A stretch of 62,764 nt of DNA from Acidobacteriota bacterium (GTDB lineage Bacteria > Acidobacteriota > Terriglobia > Terriglobales > Acidobacteriaceae): contig QIAM01000021.1 of NCBI GenBank assembly GCA_003225555.1, positions 1 to 62,764 of the forward strand, written 5' to 3'. The position numbers and the translations under genes are program-made. Under the pieces are notes generated by a model. The model saw only the letters and a list, made by a program, of their open reading frames with translations, was not told the origin of the DNA and ran no database searches. Shown in pieces: positions 62,179 to 62,764 of this stretch. The stretch's first letter is position 1, and each line of letters begins with the position of its first letter.

Positions 62179-62764
62179 GTGGATACTTCCGATCTCATTT
62201 ACGACTGGAACACGAATTATCCGCCGGGGCTGAAGCCGCCGGGGCCGGTGTTGCTCAACGATGAGAGCTTGCGGGATGGGCTGCAGTCGCCTTCTGTCCG
62301 TGATCCATCGATTGCTGAAAAGATTGAAATTCTTCATCTGATGGAGGCCTTAGGGATCGACTCGCTTGATCTGGGGCTGCCGGGTGCTGGTGCGCGTGCG
62401 ATCGAGGCGGTGACGGCGTTGGCGCGCGAAATCGTCGCACATAAGATGAACATTCGCGCCAACTGCGCGGCGCGGACACACGAGAATGACATTCGTCCGA
62501 TTGCTGAGATCGTGCAGAAGACCGGCTTGCCAATCGAGGCGGCGACATTTATCGGGTCGAGCCCGATCCGGCGCTTCACCGAAGGGTGGACCGACGACTT
62601 TCTGCTGCAGACCACCGAGAAAGCGGTGAAGTACGCGGTGTCGCTGGGGCTCGACGTGATGTACGTCACCGAAGACACGAGCCGATGCGATCCGGCGACG
62701 GTGAAGCGGTTGTATGCGACGGCAATTAGTTGTGGCGCGCGTGCGATTTGCATCTGCGACACGG
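62179..62764 (+). CDS. DRE-TIM metallolyase family enzyme (2-isopropylmalate synthase/HMG-CoA-lyase-like), cut by the window edge
   Basis: From GTG 62179 the frame begins VDTSDLIYDWNTNYP and runs off the right edge (about 195 residues). LLNDESLRDGLQSPSV is the DRE-type active-site strand, then ALGIDSLDLGLPGAGARAIEAV, RANCAARTHENDI and YVTEDTSRCDPATVKRLY. This is the barrel of isopropylmalate/homocitrate/citramalate synthases or HMG-CoA lyases; the C-terminal part needed to decide is missing. No good ribosome site is visible. Confidence 0.75.
   Translation, partial: MDTSDLIYDWNTNYPPGLKPPGPVLLNDESLRDGLQSPSVRDPSIAEKIEILHLMEALGIDSLDLGLPGAGARAIEAVTALAREIVAHKMNIRANCAARTHENDIRPIAEIVQKTGLPIEAATFIGSSPIRRFTEGWTDDFLLQTTEKAVKYAVSLGLDVMYVTEDTSRCDPATVKRLYATAISCGARAICICDT

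Overview
The window reads as chromosomal DNA of a Gram-negative, GC-rich bacterium, most likely an acidobacterium (Acidobacteriota, Terriglobia/Koribacter-like). This is inferred from the gene content and the style of the lipoproteins and dispersed repeats; no rRNA is present. Outer-membrane genes (lpxD, lnt, a TolC-type porin, a WaaE-like glycosyltransferase, rseP) and the MEP isoprenoid pathway (ispG, dxr, uppS) show a diderm cell. No tRNA, rRNA or CRISPR array was found.

Layout. 1-8.9 kb is accessory: a vapBC-like toxin-antitoxin pair, a VOC protein, an orphan DppC-type permease, then a five-gene membrane-stress operon (XRE regulator, NfeD-like protein, flotillin, glycine-zipper protein, PspA) whose promoter carries a perfect palindrome in its spacer. 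Tandem lipoprotein paralogues and tandem micro-membrane paralogues follow. 9-17.9 kb holds lpxD, a MobB-like NTPase, lnt, prfB (with its programmed +1 frameshift), an HD hydrolase, a helical-repeat protein, a CoA-binding protein and a frameshifted amidohydrolase. 18-28 kb holds an RsbU-type phosphatase, rarA, a SpoU methyltransferase, tsaC, a YdcF-like protein, a DinB protein, a DUF1778-GNAT toxin-antitoxin pair, Ku and a beta-propeller lipoprotein. 28-36 kb holds ispG, an Fpg glycosylase, an orphan RelB-like antitoxin and the cluster uppS-cdsA-(broken ORF)-phosphatase-dxr-rseP. 36-40.5 kb holds an IS remnant, a DpnI-type winged-helix fragment, an HtrA-like protease, a zinc-ribbon XRE regulator and an HD protein.

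40.5-53.3 kb, all on the minus strand, is catabolic: hutH, then genes for leucine and propionate breakdown (thioesterase, enoyl-CoA hydratase, HMG-CoA lyase, methylcrotonyl-CoA carboxylase beta subunit, a decayed crotonase, the B12-binding and catalytic subunits of methylmalonyl-CoA mutase). An ORF6N gene lies within this stretch. 53.6-62.8 kb holds a glycosyltransferase, cysK, a TolC-type protein, truA (with a repeat inserted in frame), a CPBP protease, an aldehyde dehydrogenase, a small Cys/His protein and the start of a DRE-TIM enzyme.

The most interesting signals are four. (1) A 29-bp palindrome at the start codon of the ORF6N gene is repeated inside the same gene, where it encodes protein; its 13-bp core is identical to the operator-like palindrome of the XRE-flotillin-PspA promoter 48 kb away. 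(2) That stress operon itself. (3) At least eight twin-hairpin repeats whose stems covary around a nearly constant loop. (4) Dispersed repeats that have entered or abut reading frames (truA, the HD gene, rarA, cdsA).
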